DNA of 64,000 nucleotides. Origin: Psilocybe azurescens (lineage: Eukaryota > Basidiomycota > Agaricomycetes > Agaricales > Agrocybaceae). The stretch is taken from contig JAJIRX010000595.1 of assembly GCA_023853785.1 (NCBI GenBank), forward strand, positions 1 through 64,000, given 5' to 3'. The notes under the pieces were generated by a model. It was given only the letters and a program-made list of their open reading frames with translations, made no database searches and was not told the DNA's origin. Below, in pieces: positions 22,990-34,363 of this stretch (positions are counted from its first letter, which is position 1; the number at the start of each line of letters is the position of its first letter). The position numbers and the translations under genes are program-made.

Positions 22990-24150
22990 AAATTTCTTTT
23001 CAAGTCCGACATGACATCTTCTGAAGAGACCATTGCATGGCTAGCTATATAAAAAGACAAATAACAGAGAATAGCTGAATTTTTGGCATTTAGTTGTATA
23101 CAAGTATGTGGTGGGTCCTCAGGTTGGAGAAGGACAAAGGGTCCTGTCATCATCAGCTGTACATAGTTAGGTCTGCATGGAGCTACACTCTAATAGACAT
23201 AAATTGACAAGAAAGAAAAAAAAAAAAACAAGTGTGTGGTAATACATTTACAAAGGATGGGTAAAACCACAAAATACACAATGTTGCCTCACAGTTAAGC
23301 AGGATGAACAGCATATTTATATCAAAGTACTGGGCAGTTGAGCTAGCTATTGTTATAACAAAATACAATCTGTAAAAAGATGTAACTATGTGCTGACTAG
23401 AGAACAGTGGAGGAAGATACAAGGCATTGAGATGCTTGCTGCAGAGTGTTGCAGCTTAACACTTCAATTAATGTTAAAATGAATAGTTTATTACTGGGAA
23501 GCGAAACTTGTGCTTTTAATAATTGTACTACACAAATTCCTCAAAAAGAGTGTGAATATGAGTTGTTAGCTCACAAGGGTTTTGATAATATATGTGTTTT
23601 TATGATTTCTTAGTGGGTGCTGAGACTTTTACAAATCTCTGCTCTAGTAAAATACTGTTTCCAGACCTTCTTAGGATCACTATCAGTGGGTAGATGCTTT
23701 GAGCTGAAATATGGGGTTTAAAATTCAGCAGAATCTCTTCTCTAACACAGTACCATTTTCAGACCTTCTTAGAACCGCTATCAGCATGTGCATGCTTTGA
23801 GCTAAATTTGGTGGTCCTCTTGACCTAATAAAACACCATTCAACCTTCTTGGTCTCAGAAATACAGTGAAGACACCATTGCATGGCTGGCTGTGTAAAAA
23901 ATCCATAATGAAGAGCAGCTGAATTTTGGCATCCAGATATATTTAAGTGAGCTGTAATACAATCATGAATGATGAGGGAAACTATGAAATAAGCAATATT
24001 GGCTCACAGCTAAGCAGTATGAATAGCATAATTATGTTTAAATATTGGGCAGTTGGGCTAGCTATTGTAAATGGTATACTATCTTTAAAAAAATGTAACT
24101 ATGCATTGACTGATGAACAACAGAGGAAGAGAAGGGCACTAGCTGAAGTC
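22990..24150 (+). repeat. Diverged direct repeat pair
   Basis: About 22995-23425 and 23865-24150 share order and wording: ACCATTGCATGGCT, AGCTGAATTTT(T)GGCAT, CACAGTTAAGCA/CACAGCTAAGCA, TGGGCAGTTG(A/G)GCTAGCTATTGT and GATG(G)TAACTATG. The left copy carries an extra A-rich stretch at 23215-23230. No coding signal; an unclassified repeat family. Confidence 0.7.
23435..23790 (+). repeat. Repeat family member, inverted relative to 30224-30590
   Basis: TGCAGCTTAACACTTCAATT, TGTGCTTTTAATAAT, the segment near 23590 (TATGATTTCTTAGTGGGT) and the CCAGACCTTCTTAGGATCAC block all recur in reverse complement at 30224-30590. Within the repeat the ACCTTCTTAG..GCTTTGAGCT unit occurs twice (about 23660 and 23760), as it does in the inverted copy. 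Confidence 0.78.
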
Positions 24151-24174
24151 AAGACACAGTGCAGTCAGTCATGA

Positions 24175-26141
24175 GTTCTAAATTAGCATGTGCTAACTAC
24201 ATGTGATACAAGTAAAGATTTAGCACCAAAGTACTCTAGAGGTCTCACAGAGTGCGATACTGGTCCCTCAGCCCTCATTGAATGAGTCCAATTGTAGTAT
24301 GGAGCAATGGTATCTTTAGCTGTCCTAAAACATAAAGGAAAATGAGGACTGCCAAGCAAGTCTTTATATTCCAGAGGCAATAATGAATGTAATTCCACAG
24401 TGCATGTGCATCTACATAGCTGAGTGGATCAGAGTATATGAATACTGTATGAAGAGCATTCTCAACCAATAGGATAAATGAAATAATGCATGGCCTGACA
24501 CAGGCCTGACTCATAATAAGAGTTTGACATGCACCAAGCTGATGAAAAATTGAATAACACAGCATAAACTGACAAACCCATTATCAGCTGGATTTCTAGG
24601 TGAATATTAAAGACATTTTACTGTCAACATCATGGTCTATATACCTGAAAAATAACAGCTGAAGATTGCCAAGTGCTAGCTGGGCATGCAATGACCACAT
24701 AGATTATTTATTAACAACCCAATTGATTGTAGAAAGGCTTATAGTTTGTGAAACATGTAGCTCAGGGGTTTGTAACATTGATTCAACTTATTAAATTTAG
24801 AGACTAACATGAATCAGGCAATACCAGTTATTACCTGTGCACTGTTGTATCCAGGTACTATATGGATGTAACTGTAGTTATATATAGCAAAAACCACAGG
24901 TACTGCAGGTAAGCTGCCATATTTAGGTTCAATTTAAAGCTCTGATAGCAATTGATAAAAAAATTATAGTTTTGCCCTTGTCAGACACTTTATTGTTTTG
25001 ACTAATTGCTCACATAACAAGGATGGGTGAACTAGTTAAAAAACAAGACTTTAAATGATAAAAAAATGCAATAATTTGGATAACAATATTGATAGAACCA
25101 TCTGCAGACATTATTTAGTGCTCCCACCAGACAATGGCACCTGCAGACATAGTAGACACACTGTGGACACATGCTGTGCAGCTATTGGACATGGTGGACA
25201 TAAGGTATGCTGTGGGTGGAGTGAATAGAAAACATTAAAGGAACAGTCAGGGAGTGTTTTGTTTTGTTTGCAGAAGTCTATCCAGTGTCAGGCAATGACT
25301 CAGGGAAGACAGAGACAATGGAGGATGAAATTATCAGCATAATTGACAAAGCAGTGATGAGACATGCACTTGTGCAGCCTCAGAATATGGAAACCATGCA
25401 GGAGGTAGTAAAAATAGAACAGATAAATAAAAGAAAGCAATCAATGGTAGTTTAAAAAGGACCAATCAAATGAGGTTGCGTGACAGAAACAATTGGAGTA
25501 ACATTGCTGAGCTGACTACTTCAAATGGTTAGTTCTGTGCAGTCAGCAAAATGATAAAAAGGCATCTTCAGCCATAAAGAATAAGAGCTGGATTAAAAAG
25601 CAGAAAAATGGTACACTACAAACAGTGTATTGAATATCCTATCTAAAACAAGTTGCTACCTCTCTGTGAAGCCAAGAAACTCCTAATGACTGGCCCAAAG
25701 CAATTAAAGTATGCTGAGAATGCCAAGGCTGAGCCAAGCACTGGAAAATGACATATCTGCTAAATAAAAAATAAGCATGAAAGAAGAAGTGTTAATAAAG
25801 CTAAACTAGGAGATCAGAGGTTTCTGAGTGCACCTGAGGAAATACTTAGAACCTTGGCGTTGGCCTATAAAAAAGGCCTGCTGAGGAGCAAGAAAAGGAG
25901 GCCATATTACCCCAAGAAATCAGGACAATTAGAGCTTCTGTTGCATAATTAAAGAGTGATAAGAAAACCAAGTTCTCTAGCAGAGAAGGCAAATCAGAAT
26001 AAGCAGAGTAGTCCAGCAGAGTAGCCAAGTAAACTCAGCAGCAGTGCAACTCAGTGAAATTTTGAGCAGTAGAACTTTGGAGAGATATCATATCATAAAA
26101 CTATTTAATCCCTTAAAACAACCTTTAACAACCTTAATAAT
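24175..26141. other. Anonymous CpG-poor repeat DNA
   Basis: No convincing gene. A 63-codon + frame at 25264-25455 (NDSGKTETMEDEIISIIDKA) has protein-like composition but no identifiable family. Confidence 0.4.
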
Positions 26142-26695
26142 ATTTTTGGTGTTTGTGTTAACATTTTGGTGTGACTAAGTCTACTGTGATGAACCACACA
26201 AGGACAAAGACTCTGACAAACTACTCCTATTACTTTATCACACAGTAAATTCAACACGGACATTAACATGACTGCGTTGCGTGGACAGAAACACATTCTG
26301 ATATAACATTCTATCGCCTTATCACACAGTAACTAGATACGAGGCAATATTTCAAACAAAGCCATAATTCAAACAAAGATATATTTTGAATTACACAATA
26401 CTCAGGAGTTGACACATGATAATAAATTCACTGGGTGTCAAATCCATTGGTAGGAGGCCACAATCGCCACAACGCCAAGACCAACCATAACAGACAAGAC
26501 GGTGTGCCACATAGTTTGGCACATGAGCACTTGCAGTTCCATGTATAATAAGTCTCTTGGTAGTATATTCCATTAGATAAACAGTAGATATAAAAGGGGA
26601 GGACTCAATGGAGAATCCTCAGTGAAATAAAGGTCCATTTTCTGGCCTCACATCATCTCAGGTTGTCTCAGAATGAACTTGCACTCAACAATTTT
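26142..26695. mobile_element. Probable solo LTR
   Basis: 26147-26690 starts TGGTGTTTGTG and ends CACTCAACA, flanked on both sides by ATTTT (26142-26146 and 26691-26695). A TATA-like TAGATATAAAAGGGGAGG near 26585 is followed about 35 bp on by an AATAAA-like signal, an LTR U3-R-U5 layout. It has many more CpG than its neighbours, consistent with a later arrival. No partner LTR lies in the window. The duplication is AT-only, so chance is not excluded. Confidence 0.55.
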
Positions 26696-29600
26696 CATTT
26701 TATTTTCTTTCTACACATTGTACTACAAAAATTTCAATCTAGGACATTGTGGATAGTGTCCACAACCCTTGCTAACATACCACTATCAATCACTTCACTA
26801 CTCTATTTTCCAAGACTAAAAACAGCAAAAGCACTTCAGCAGAGACTACAATATAAGGATGTAAAACCCATGATTATATAAGGTGTGACTCCTATATAAT
26901 CAGTCTATATATGGTACATATGGGTGACCATGGTATGGCCACAATACATAAGTGCAATGGGATTGGCATAATTGTGAATTATACAGACCATACAAGTTCT
27001 GCTTCAACATCAAGAAACTGATTTTAAATTCATAGTAAACAACATATACTGTTGAGGCAGCTAATATTCATGCTCTAAAGCAAAGGGAAAACAAAGTGAT
27101 TTTCATATATTCTTGTGCATCCCATAAATAATTAATGCACTATTAATATGGGCTATTCTAGAAAATCAAGGTACCCAAGATTGAAGACATTAAATCAATA
27201 TCCTGAGGACCACATTCCAACTTATTTTAAGGATGATCTAATATCATCAAATGTAATTAAAAAGCTGGTGGTTATATGAAGTATTGGTTTAATGCAAGCA
27301 AGAAATCATCTGCTCTTTGCTAAATGGGATAAGGCTTTTGCTCTGCACCAGGTTTTTATTTAAAATTCCATTAGAGACATTAAATTGACTGTTCAATAAT
27401 AGCAACATTTTTAAATCATGCTGAAAGGGCATTTTCAACTGGCTGTTGTCAAGTGAATCATATGCAACAATAAATGAGGTCACATGAAATTAAGTTTATG
27501 AGCTAAGATCCCAATTTTTCCAAAGTTCTCAGAAGTGACTGAACTGGTAAAGCTGAGAATGAGGTCAGAAGGCAAAGATTGATAATAACTGTCAGCAAAA
27601 ATGCAGATTCAACCTTGTCACCTTTACTGTGTAATTTTAGAATTTTTGGCTTGTATTTTATCATATTCAAATTTCTACTTCTCTCTTGCTTTCCAATGCA
27701 TCCAAACATGAGCTGAACAGACAATAATTGACTGCAGAAGATGAGTTTAATCTATTAACTACTTTACTGTTGCTGAGCCACCACTGCTAGCCCCATAAGT
27801 AGGGAACTGCAAGGGTTATCCACAGGTAAATGATGTATTTTTAATGTTAGTCAAATTTTATCAATTTTTACAATTTATTTTATAAATTGGTTGAGAACTC
27901 ACCAAGTTATGTCCTCTGCAAGTTTGGGGCACTTAGGTCCAGTGGTGGTCATCCAATGAGCTCAACATTGATGGCGGGTACTGTACCTGACCCCAATCTT
28001 GGCCAACCTGGGAAGTTGGCCAATTACTTTCTGGAGCATCATGTAGTGGACAAAATTTATCAAACTTGGTACTGTTAGATAGTGTTCTATTAACTATAAA
28101 GCTATGGCAAAGAGTAAAATTGAAATTGTGGCTTGAATTATGGTTATTTGGCAAGGACTGCCTTGGTTTTTGTCATATGTCACTGTTTCCTTGTTCAGAA
28201 GGTGACACCCCCAAAATAGCCATCCACCCAGAGCCAGTATTGCCAATCCCCTCACCAAAAATTTTAGGTATAAACACTCTGACAATGATAGCTCAGTCGT
28301 AGAATCATGAAATATCCCTGCTGTCATTAAATTTTGTCTGAAAATATCTGCCCATCCAGCACTCCATTTTTGAACAGATCTCACCTACACCTTGCAACTA
28401 GGCAATTTCAAAGTGATAATTAATAGGGCTTCAAAATTTCTGGTCAGTTAATTATCAGTAGACCATTCTGTTTTGTATACAGCACTGATGCAAATTTTAT
28501 TTGTAAATTTGTTTGAGCTATAGCCAGATATCACTAAAAACACCATATTTCCTCTACACAGATGTTGGAAAGAATAACATAGTCAAATCCAAGTTAAAAT
28601 TTACAAAAATTAGAGAAAATTATTGGAATATTAATTTACATAATACAATTCACCAAGTTTCAGATTTTTCCATTCTTTATCACTTGAGATACAGGCATAT
28701 TATTCTATGAGACCAATATTGTCAGTGTTCTATTTTAAGATATCAGTCCAAAATGTAATGAACCGAACAAGATTTGAATTGAAATTGGGCTGGCCAAGTT
28801 CCTGTTGAGCGTCATTTTAGATCATCAGGATGAAAATATTCACTGAGAACTTTCTCAATGGACTAAAATTATGAAACTTCAAACTAAATACCTTGAGACA
28901 CATTTGTACCAGCTGGGAAAAAAAAAATTAACCCAGGACCTCTCACTCTAGTGCTATTTCATGTGCAACTTGAAATGGCCAACTTCAGGGTCATATACAG
29001 TATGCTAAATTTGGAAATTCACCAAATTGGGTAATCACAGCCCAGAAATCATGATGTCACAGCATCAGTTTGTGTTGCTTTTGGCTCAAACTTGGCAGGA
29101 GTGTAGCTCACTTGATTCTGCACCAATTTGCACCAAAAAAAATTGCAAAAAAAAAAAGGTAAAATTTGTTGCTACAAACTAATTACATAAAATCCCGTGC
29201 AATTTCCTACCCATAAGACATGGGTCCTAAATGGATTTGGCATATCCAAACTGTATCCAAACTGTATTTGGCAAATACCCATGGTTCAGATATAGATACC
29301 ACCTGGATATATCCAAGTTAGTCCCTAATTAAATTATTCTCCAATGTTGTATGTATCTGTAGCTATGAATTAAATATATCTACATAAATATCAAGCAAGT
29401 AAATTTTACCCCAAAAACATACAGTTCAGATTTTATTCTGTGTCTGTATTTTCTGAAAGTATTACAGCTATCTGCAAAATAGTAGACCGCTTTCAAAATT
29501 TTATGTGTATGCCTTTGTTTGGTACAAACAGCTCTTTTTGGTATTATGATGTTACAGTGGGGTTGGGTTTCCACCTGTTATGTATAGCTAAACTGCCTGT

Positions 29601-29705
29601 CTGTCTATAGTTCAATATATATCTCAATCTAACACTGTCTGACTCTTCTGCCATGGGAAACTTTTGCTAAATCTCAGAAGAACATAAAAACTTGTTCTTA
29701 CAATG
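26696..29705. other. Anonymous CpG-poor repeat DNA
   Basis: Minus-strand frames at 27289-27483 and 27503-27724 and small frames at 27887-28384 have protein-like stretches but no known motif and many breaks. They are probably relics of transposon genes. A-rich runs at 28919 and 29139. I see no host gene. Confidence 0.4.
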
Positions 29706-30223
29706 TGTTACGACTTCAAGCTTATATTCACGTGCGTGGATAAAGCCGACAGTCAAGTAGTCAAGAACAGCGAGTTCAAGCGGTATCGAGTAAGAGGAGA
29801 TTAGATTCTCAAGAACTAGCTAAAGAATACAGTGGATCCTTCCTGGTATAAATACTATGAACCGCACAGCAAGTTGAAACAAGTTTGAATGTTCATCAGC
29901 AGATGTATATAAGAATAGAGGAAACAGATCAAGCGTTCATCGAAAGATGTATCATAAAAGATAGAAGTGAAAGTCCATCAAAGATATGATGGAGTTTCAT
30001 AGATATGATGGAAAGCAAAGTTCGTCAGAACATACGATGATGTATCAATGATGTGACGGATGACAAAGAAAAGGGAAAAGAAAAGAAAAGAAAAAAGAAA
30101 AAAGAAAAAGAAAAGACTTGTCGTAACAATCACATGATGGACAACATCATGTGACAGGAAGGTTTTATATACGAAAAGGAAAAGAAAAAGGAAAAGCAAA
30201 AAGAAAATAAAGTGTCCGTAACA
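29706..30223. mobile_element. Probable solo LTR with TGTTACG/CGTAACA ends
   Basis: 518 bp bounded by perfect 7-bp inverted ends TGTTACG and CGTAACA. It is CpG-rich (CACGTGCGTGG, GCCGACAG, AAGCGGTATCGAG) in a CpG-poor setting and has a long A/G tract at 30061-30115 and 30172-30206. It interrupts a copy of the repeat family shared with 23435-23790. Gypsy-type LTRs of basidiomycetes often have such ends. I find no matching 5-bp target duplication (CAATG versus CTGCT), so it may be a product of LTR recombination. Confidence 0.6.
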
Positions 30224-30590
30224 CTGCTGATAGTGATCCTAAAAAGGTCTGGAAATGGTACTGTGTTGGAGAAGAGATTCTGCAGAATTTTGAACCCCAC
30301 ACTTCAGCTCAATGTGTGTATCTGCTGATAGTGACTCTAAAAGGTCTGGAAACAGTATTTTGTTAGAGTAGAGATTTGTAAAAGTCTCAGAACCCACCAA
30401 GAAATCATAAAAACATATATATTGCTCTGAAATCCTTGTGAGCTAACTCTTGTATTCACCTCTTGTTTGAATATTTTGTGTAGTATGATTATTAAAAGCA
30501 CAGGCTTCCCTTCCCAGTGACAAACTAGTCATTGTAAAATTTGATTGAAGTGTTAAGCTGCAAGCACACTCTGCAGCAAGTATCTCACTG
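30224..30590 (-). repeat. Inverted copy of the 23435-23790 repeat
   Basis: Reverse-complement match to 23435-23790, including both internal GATAGTG..AAAGGTCTGGAAA units and the AAGTGTTAAGCTGCA end. The pair faces itself across 6.4 kb. Confidence 0.78.
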
Positions 30591-31311
30591 CAAACAACAA
30601 TGCAACACAGAAGAGCAAATTTGGTAAGTTTTATTTGAATTTTAATTTGATCAAAATCATTGTTAGCAACTCTATCTTCAATGCTTCATGACTGATTTAC
30701 ATCCTATACATGAAAAATTAATGGTATTGTGTGGATAAAATATATTATCTGCATATAAGTACATATATATTTTAATTTTTTGCACTTAAATGCAAAATTA
30801 CTGCTGAAAGCCCTAGCCTGAATTTTGGCCTGAGCCTGGTTCACAATTTTGTGAAGCTTGAGCCCTCTAAAGCCAGGCCAAAACTGGGGCTTTAGGCCAA
30901 GCCCAAGCTGGCACATCACTAATTCTGGGAGGAAATACTATTTTTAGAGACTCATAGAATTGAGAAAACACTTTTATGATAAAGAGGATTAAATGCCACC
31001 TGTGTAACATGCACCTTTATACTCATACTCACCATAAAAGTGTCACTTGTGTAAGAAATGCGGACACATAATGTTTGCTGTGTCTGGATTTTACAACTAA
31101 ACCACTGTATAATTCTACTCAAAATTCTTGTTATAATTTATTCTTACTCTCATCTTGATACTCCAACAAAGAACCAAATTGTAAGATATACCCAAGCCAC
31201 AGGAAATTCAAGCAGAACATTTGATCTAAGTGTGGGAATTTTTAGTGATGCAACACTTTTTATGGTAAGCATGAGTATGCTGTACTGATTGGTTTGCTAA
31301 TAATAAGTGTT
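30591..31311. other. Anonymous repeat DNA left of the large transposon
   Basis: AT-rich, no recognised gene; small open frames only. Confidence 0.4.
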
Positions 31312-31317
31312 TTGCAC

Positions 31318-31868
31318 TAGTGTGGCCGAGAACCACACGGCTCCAACTTTTTCTCAACTTAGCTGAGCCTTTCTATTTCATCAAGTGCATATGTAAGCTA
31401 CCTAAATACATATGTTTTTCCACAACCCCGGTGTATATCTTAGTAGAATAACAATTTTATGTAGGTATCCAGGGTGTCTAGACTACATATATATAGGTTT
31501 TCAGAGTGCACAATAGCCCCTGCAGGTTGTGCGCCAATTGAGGCCTTCCCCCTCAGGTGAGAGACATGTGATCCTGTGACAAGAGAACTCAGACATCCAT
31601 ATAGAATGACTGCAGCACGGAGCATGAACTTCTAAGATACAAAATATATATCAATATAAAGCTATTACAATTGTCTACACAATTATATGTGTTTTTAAAG
31701 TTACCCAACGATGACTATGAAATGTGAGTGCAAACTATTGAAAAGTCTGGTGTGCACTGCAATTTGTAAATAAAGCCAAGCAACGTAAATGTGGCTGATC
31801 ATGTCAAGCGCGCCCTCTCGAAATGGGCGCTTGTGTCAATTACAAGTCAATTTTGAGGGAATGTCATT
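31318..31868. repeat. Left terminal inverted repeat
   Basis: Contains GGCTCCAACTTTTTCTC close to the end, a 61-codon frame on the minus strand (31440-31625), and an inner part with GCGCCCATTTCGAGAGGGCG. Roughly 90% identical by eye to the right repeat. Confidence 0.82.
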
Positions 31869-32142
31869 GGAGACATGTATATTAGATATGTAGTCAGCTA
31901 GGTATACATGTATATGAGGTGGTACACATATAGTCTTTACCACAATGAGCTAAATACATCTTCAAGAGTACTACTGGTAGAAAGTTGAGCCATTACAATG
32001 CACCTTGGTCCTGAGAGAATGACTCGACATAGTAGTTGACCATCTGTACAAACACACTCCAACCATCTCTTGCCCTCAACATAGGTGCACCTATTGAATT
32101 ATAGATCATTTCAAATAAACTGACCTGCTGATCTGTTCCAAA

Positions 32143-33653
32143 TTATAGAAGATCTGGGCGGTCATATTGAAGCAGCAGGTCATCAATGTTGACATCTTCT
32201 GGAGTTTTGAGAAGCTGATCCTCAGCTCCAAACTTCTCTGGATGGTTGTACATGTCAATCCAGCGGGCCCCACTGGGTAAGAGTGTCTTCTGTTTTCGGA
32301 CTGGTGATTGCAACTTTCTTGCATGATTTCATTAAGTTTGAGCTGGACTATGCTTCCCCAGATCCACTGGGACAGAGTGCTGTTATTAAAAACTTCTCAT
32401 TAGATCTATTTATTTATGTGAGGGTGTGGAACTTGCCTATGGAACTCGTTATTCTCAATAAAACCAGATGATGACTTTCCAAGTTTATATTCATGGGCAA
32501 CATTGCCTAACTCTTTTCTCCCAGATTGGACGCCACCCCCTTTCTCTACTAATATTGTATACACTCTTCACTGTCTTAAAGGCTGGAAGCTGGTCTTCCG
32601 AGAGGAAGGGCTGAAACTTGTGCCTAATAGATCAATCAGTAAATATTTAACACCAACTGTAAACAGTGGAGTGGAAGGAATTTTACCAAAGTGTTGTGAC
32701 AAGCGAAATGAGAAGGCCGACTTCAGTTCCCATATCACTTGTTGTAGTTAAAGCCATTCCTGTATAAGATAGGGAACCTGATTTTAGAGCTCTTTTAAGA
32801 TATAAGTTCGGAAAATAGAGAAAACTTGCCTCCTTTCAATTTAACAAGTCGGAGAAACAGAGCTGGAGGTAGCTCTTTGACTCAAGCACTTGGCATAGCC
32901 CAAAGCTCTAGCTCTAGATGGCTGTACTTATCTAAAATCCCCTAGATTGCAATTCCCATTAAGAGAAGTATTTTTCATGTCCATCAACACACCACTCTTC
33001 ATTTGGACCAATTGACCATAAGCCATGGTGATGTGCCCTTCTAGTGGTGGGATGACAAGATGAAGATCCTTCAGGATCTGTTGCAGCACGATACTGTGTT
33101 ATGTGGTCACTGTAGTAATTCTACTGGTTAAAAAGTGTAATTACTATAGTTAAAACACAGAAAAATCTTACCGAGGAATATGAATAGACCAATTGCTAAG
33201 CTTTTCTTGTACTAGTCGTCCTCCCCACTAGCCCAATGGATCTTCTAGTAGGATCTCATTGATAGCTGCAGCCTGTTCTTCTGCAGTAAATCCGTTTTTG
33301 CCTTGGGGTTAGTACACCATAGATCTTTCATGTACTTCTGGACTGTGCGCAATCTACATGTAACTTATTTCAGAATTGCTCTGAATTCTGGATATAATAT
33401 CTGATAGTATATACTTAATTTCAATTCCATGGTCTTCATGAATTTTGTCTGGTATTTCCTGCTGAAGAACTCAAGTGTTAACATAGCCCTGTAAAATTGC
33501 TTTCAGATTTGGAAGCTTGTCAACTGACTACATGCGTAAAGTATACTTAGAAAGAAAACCAAGGAAGGCTTACATATAGTTGCACCTTGATATTGATTCA
33601 CAAATGGTGTTGAAGTTGTGGACTTCTCTGATCTGTTCTTTTTTGCGAGGCAT
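32143..33653 (-). pseudogene. Integrase-core (DDE) transposase, decayed
   Basis: Proposed start MPRKKEQIREVHNFN at 33653, and stop after LLLQYDRPDLL at 32143-32145. In order from the N-terminus: LTAEEQAAAINEILLEDPLG-type helical region near 33250, a splice site after WSIHIPR, SIGPNEEWCVDGHEK near 33010 (first acidic residue), LELWAMPSA, TTTSDMGTEVG near 32700 (second), KSVYNISRERGWRPIWEKE near 32550 (candidate third), and MYNHPEKFGAEDQLL near the end. Stops within the reading frame and frame shifts show decay. These segments match what I recall of Agaricomycete integrase-core proteins. Confidence 0.72.
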
Positions 33654-33659
33654 GTTGTG

Positions 33660-34360
33660 CGAGTGCAGCTGCTACTAAGAGAAGCTAGGTGAGCACTGTT
33701 AATAATAAGTGTATATTAGGGACTAATAGCTCTATTTATCTACACCTGAAAGCACACCATTGCTCTCCAAATTGCTTCTTGGCCTTTGTAATCCATGTTT
33801 GAACTTTGTCTAAAAACACCAAGAAGGATAAAAATTTAATGAGAGTGACGAGTTAGTACATTTTGAAACATGTATCAGCTCACCATTCCTTGCACATAGC
33901 CAGATTTCTTGCTCAATTTTTTGGATAGGGTGTAATTATGAGCTGATGTTGTGTTTGTTACTTGCCTGGCTGGTGAGTATCATGCAGGTTTGCATATAAA
34001 TTTATTGCAGATCCTTCTCTTACATGTTTTACTTAAGCTAAAATTGTGAAGCTATCATCAGCATTTCAATTTATAAATTTATAGATATTGCGGAGATGTC
34101 GGAGGACTCAAAAGCGCCCATGTAATTACATTCTGGGAATTCTACCTTCCTTTTGGGAATTTTATTATGTCCTGCCATGAAACATTCATGAAACAGGATG
34201 AAAATGCACAGTTATTGCAAGGAGTTGAAACAAAGCTTGTAAGCTAGGTCCAGCCTAGAATATTGTAGCAAATTTAATTCAGTCTTCTTACAGTTTGACT
34301 ACAGAAGTATATAAAGTATGTGTTCAATGTCTGAAGATCTACCTCTCATTCCTCCATTCT
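33660..34360. other. Divergent promoter region inside the transposon
   Basis: About 700 bp between the starts of the transposase and kinase genes, AT-rich, without a recognised gene. It should hold both promoters. Confidence 0.45.
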
Positions 34361-34363
34361 ACC

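Noticed and set aside
25264..25455. Second dynein-like or kinase fragment (NDSGKTETM)
   Set aside because: The GKT word lacks a proper Walker A context, and nothing around it supports a family.
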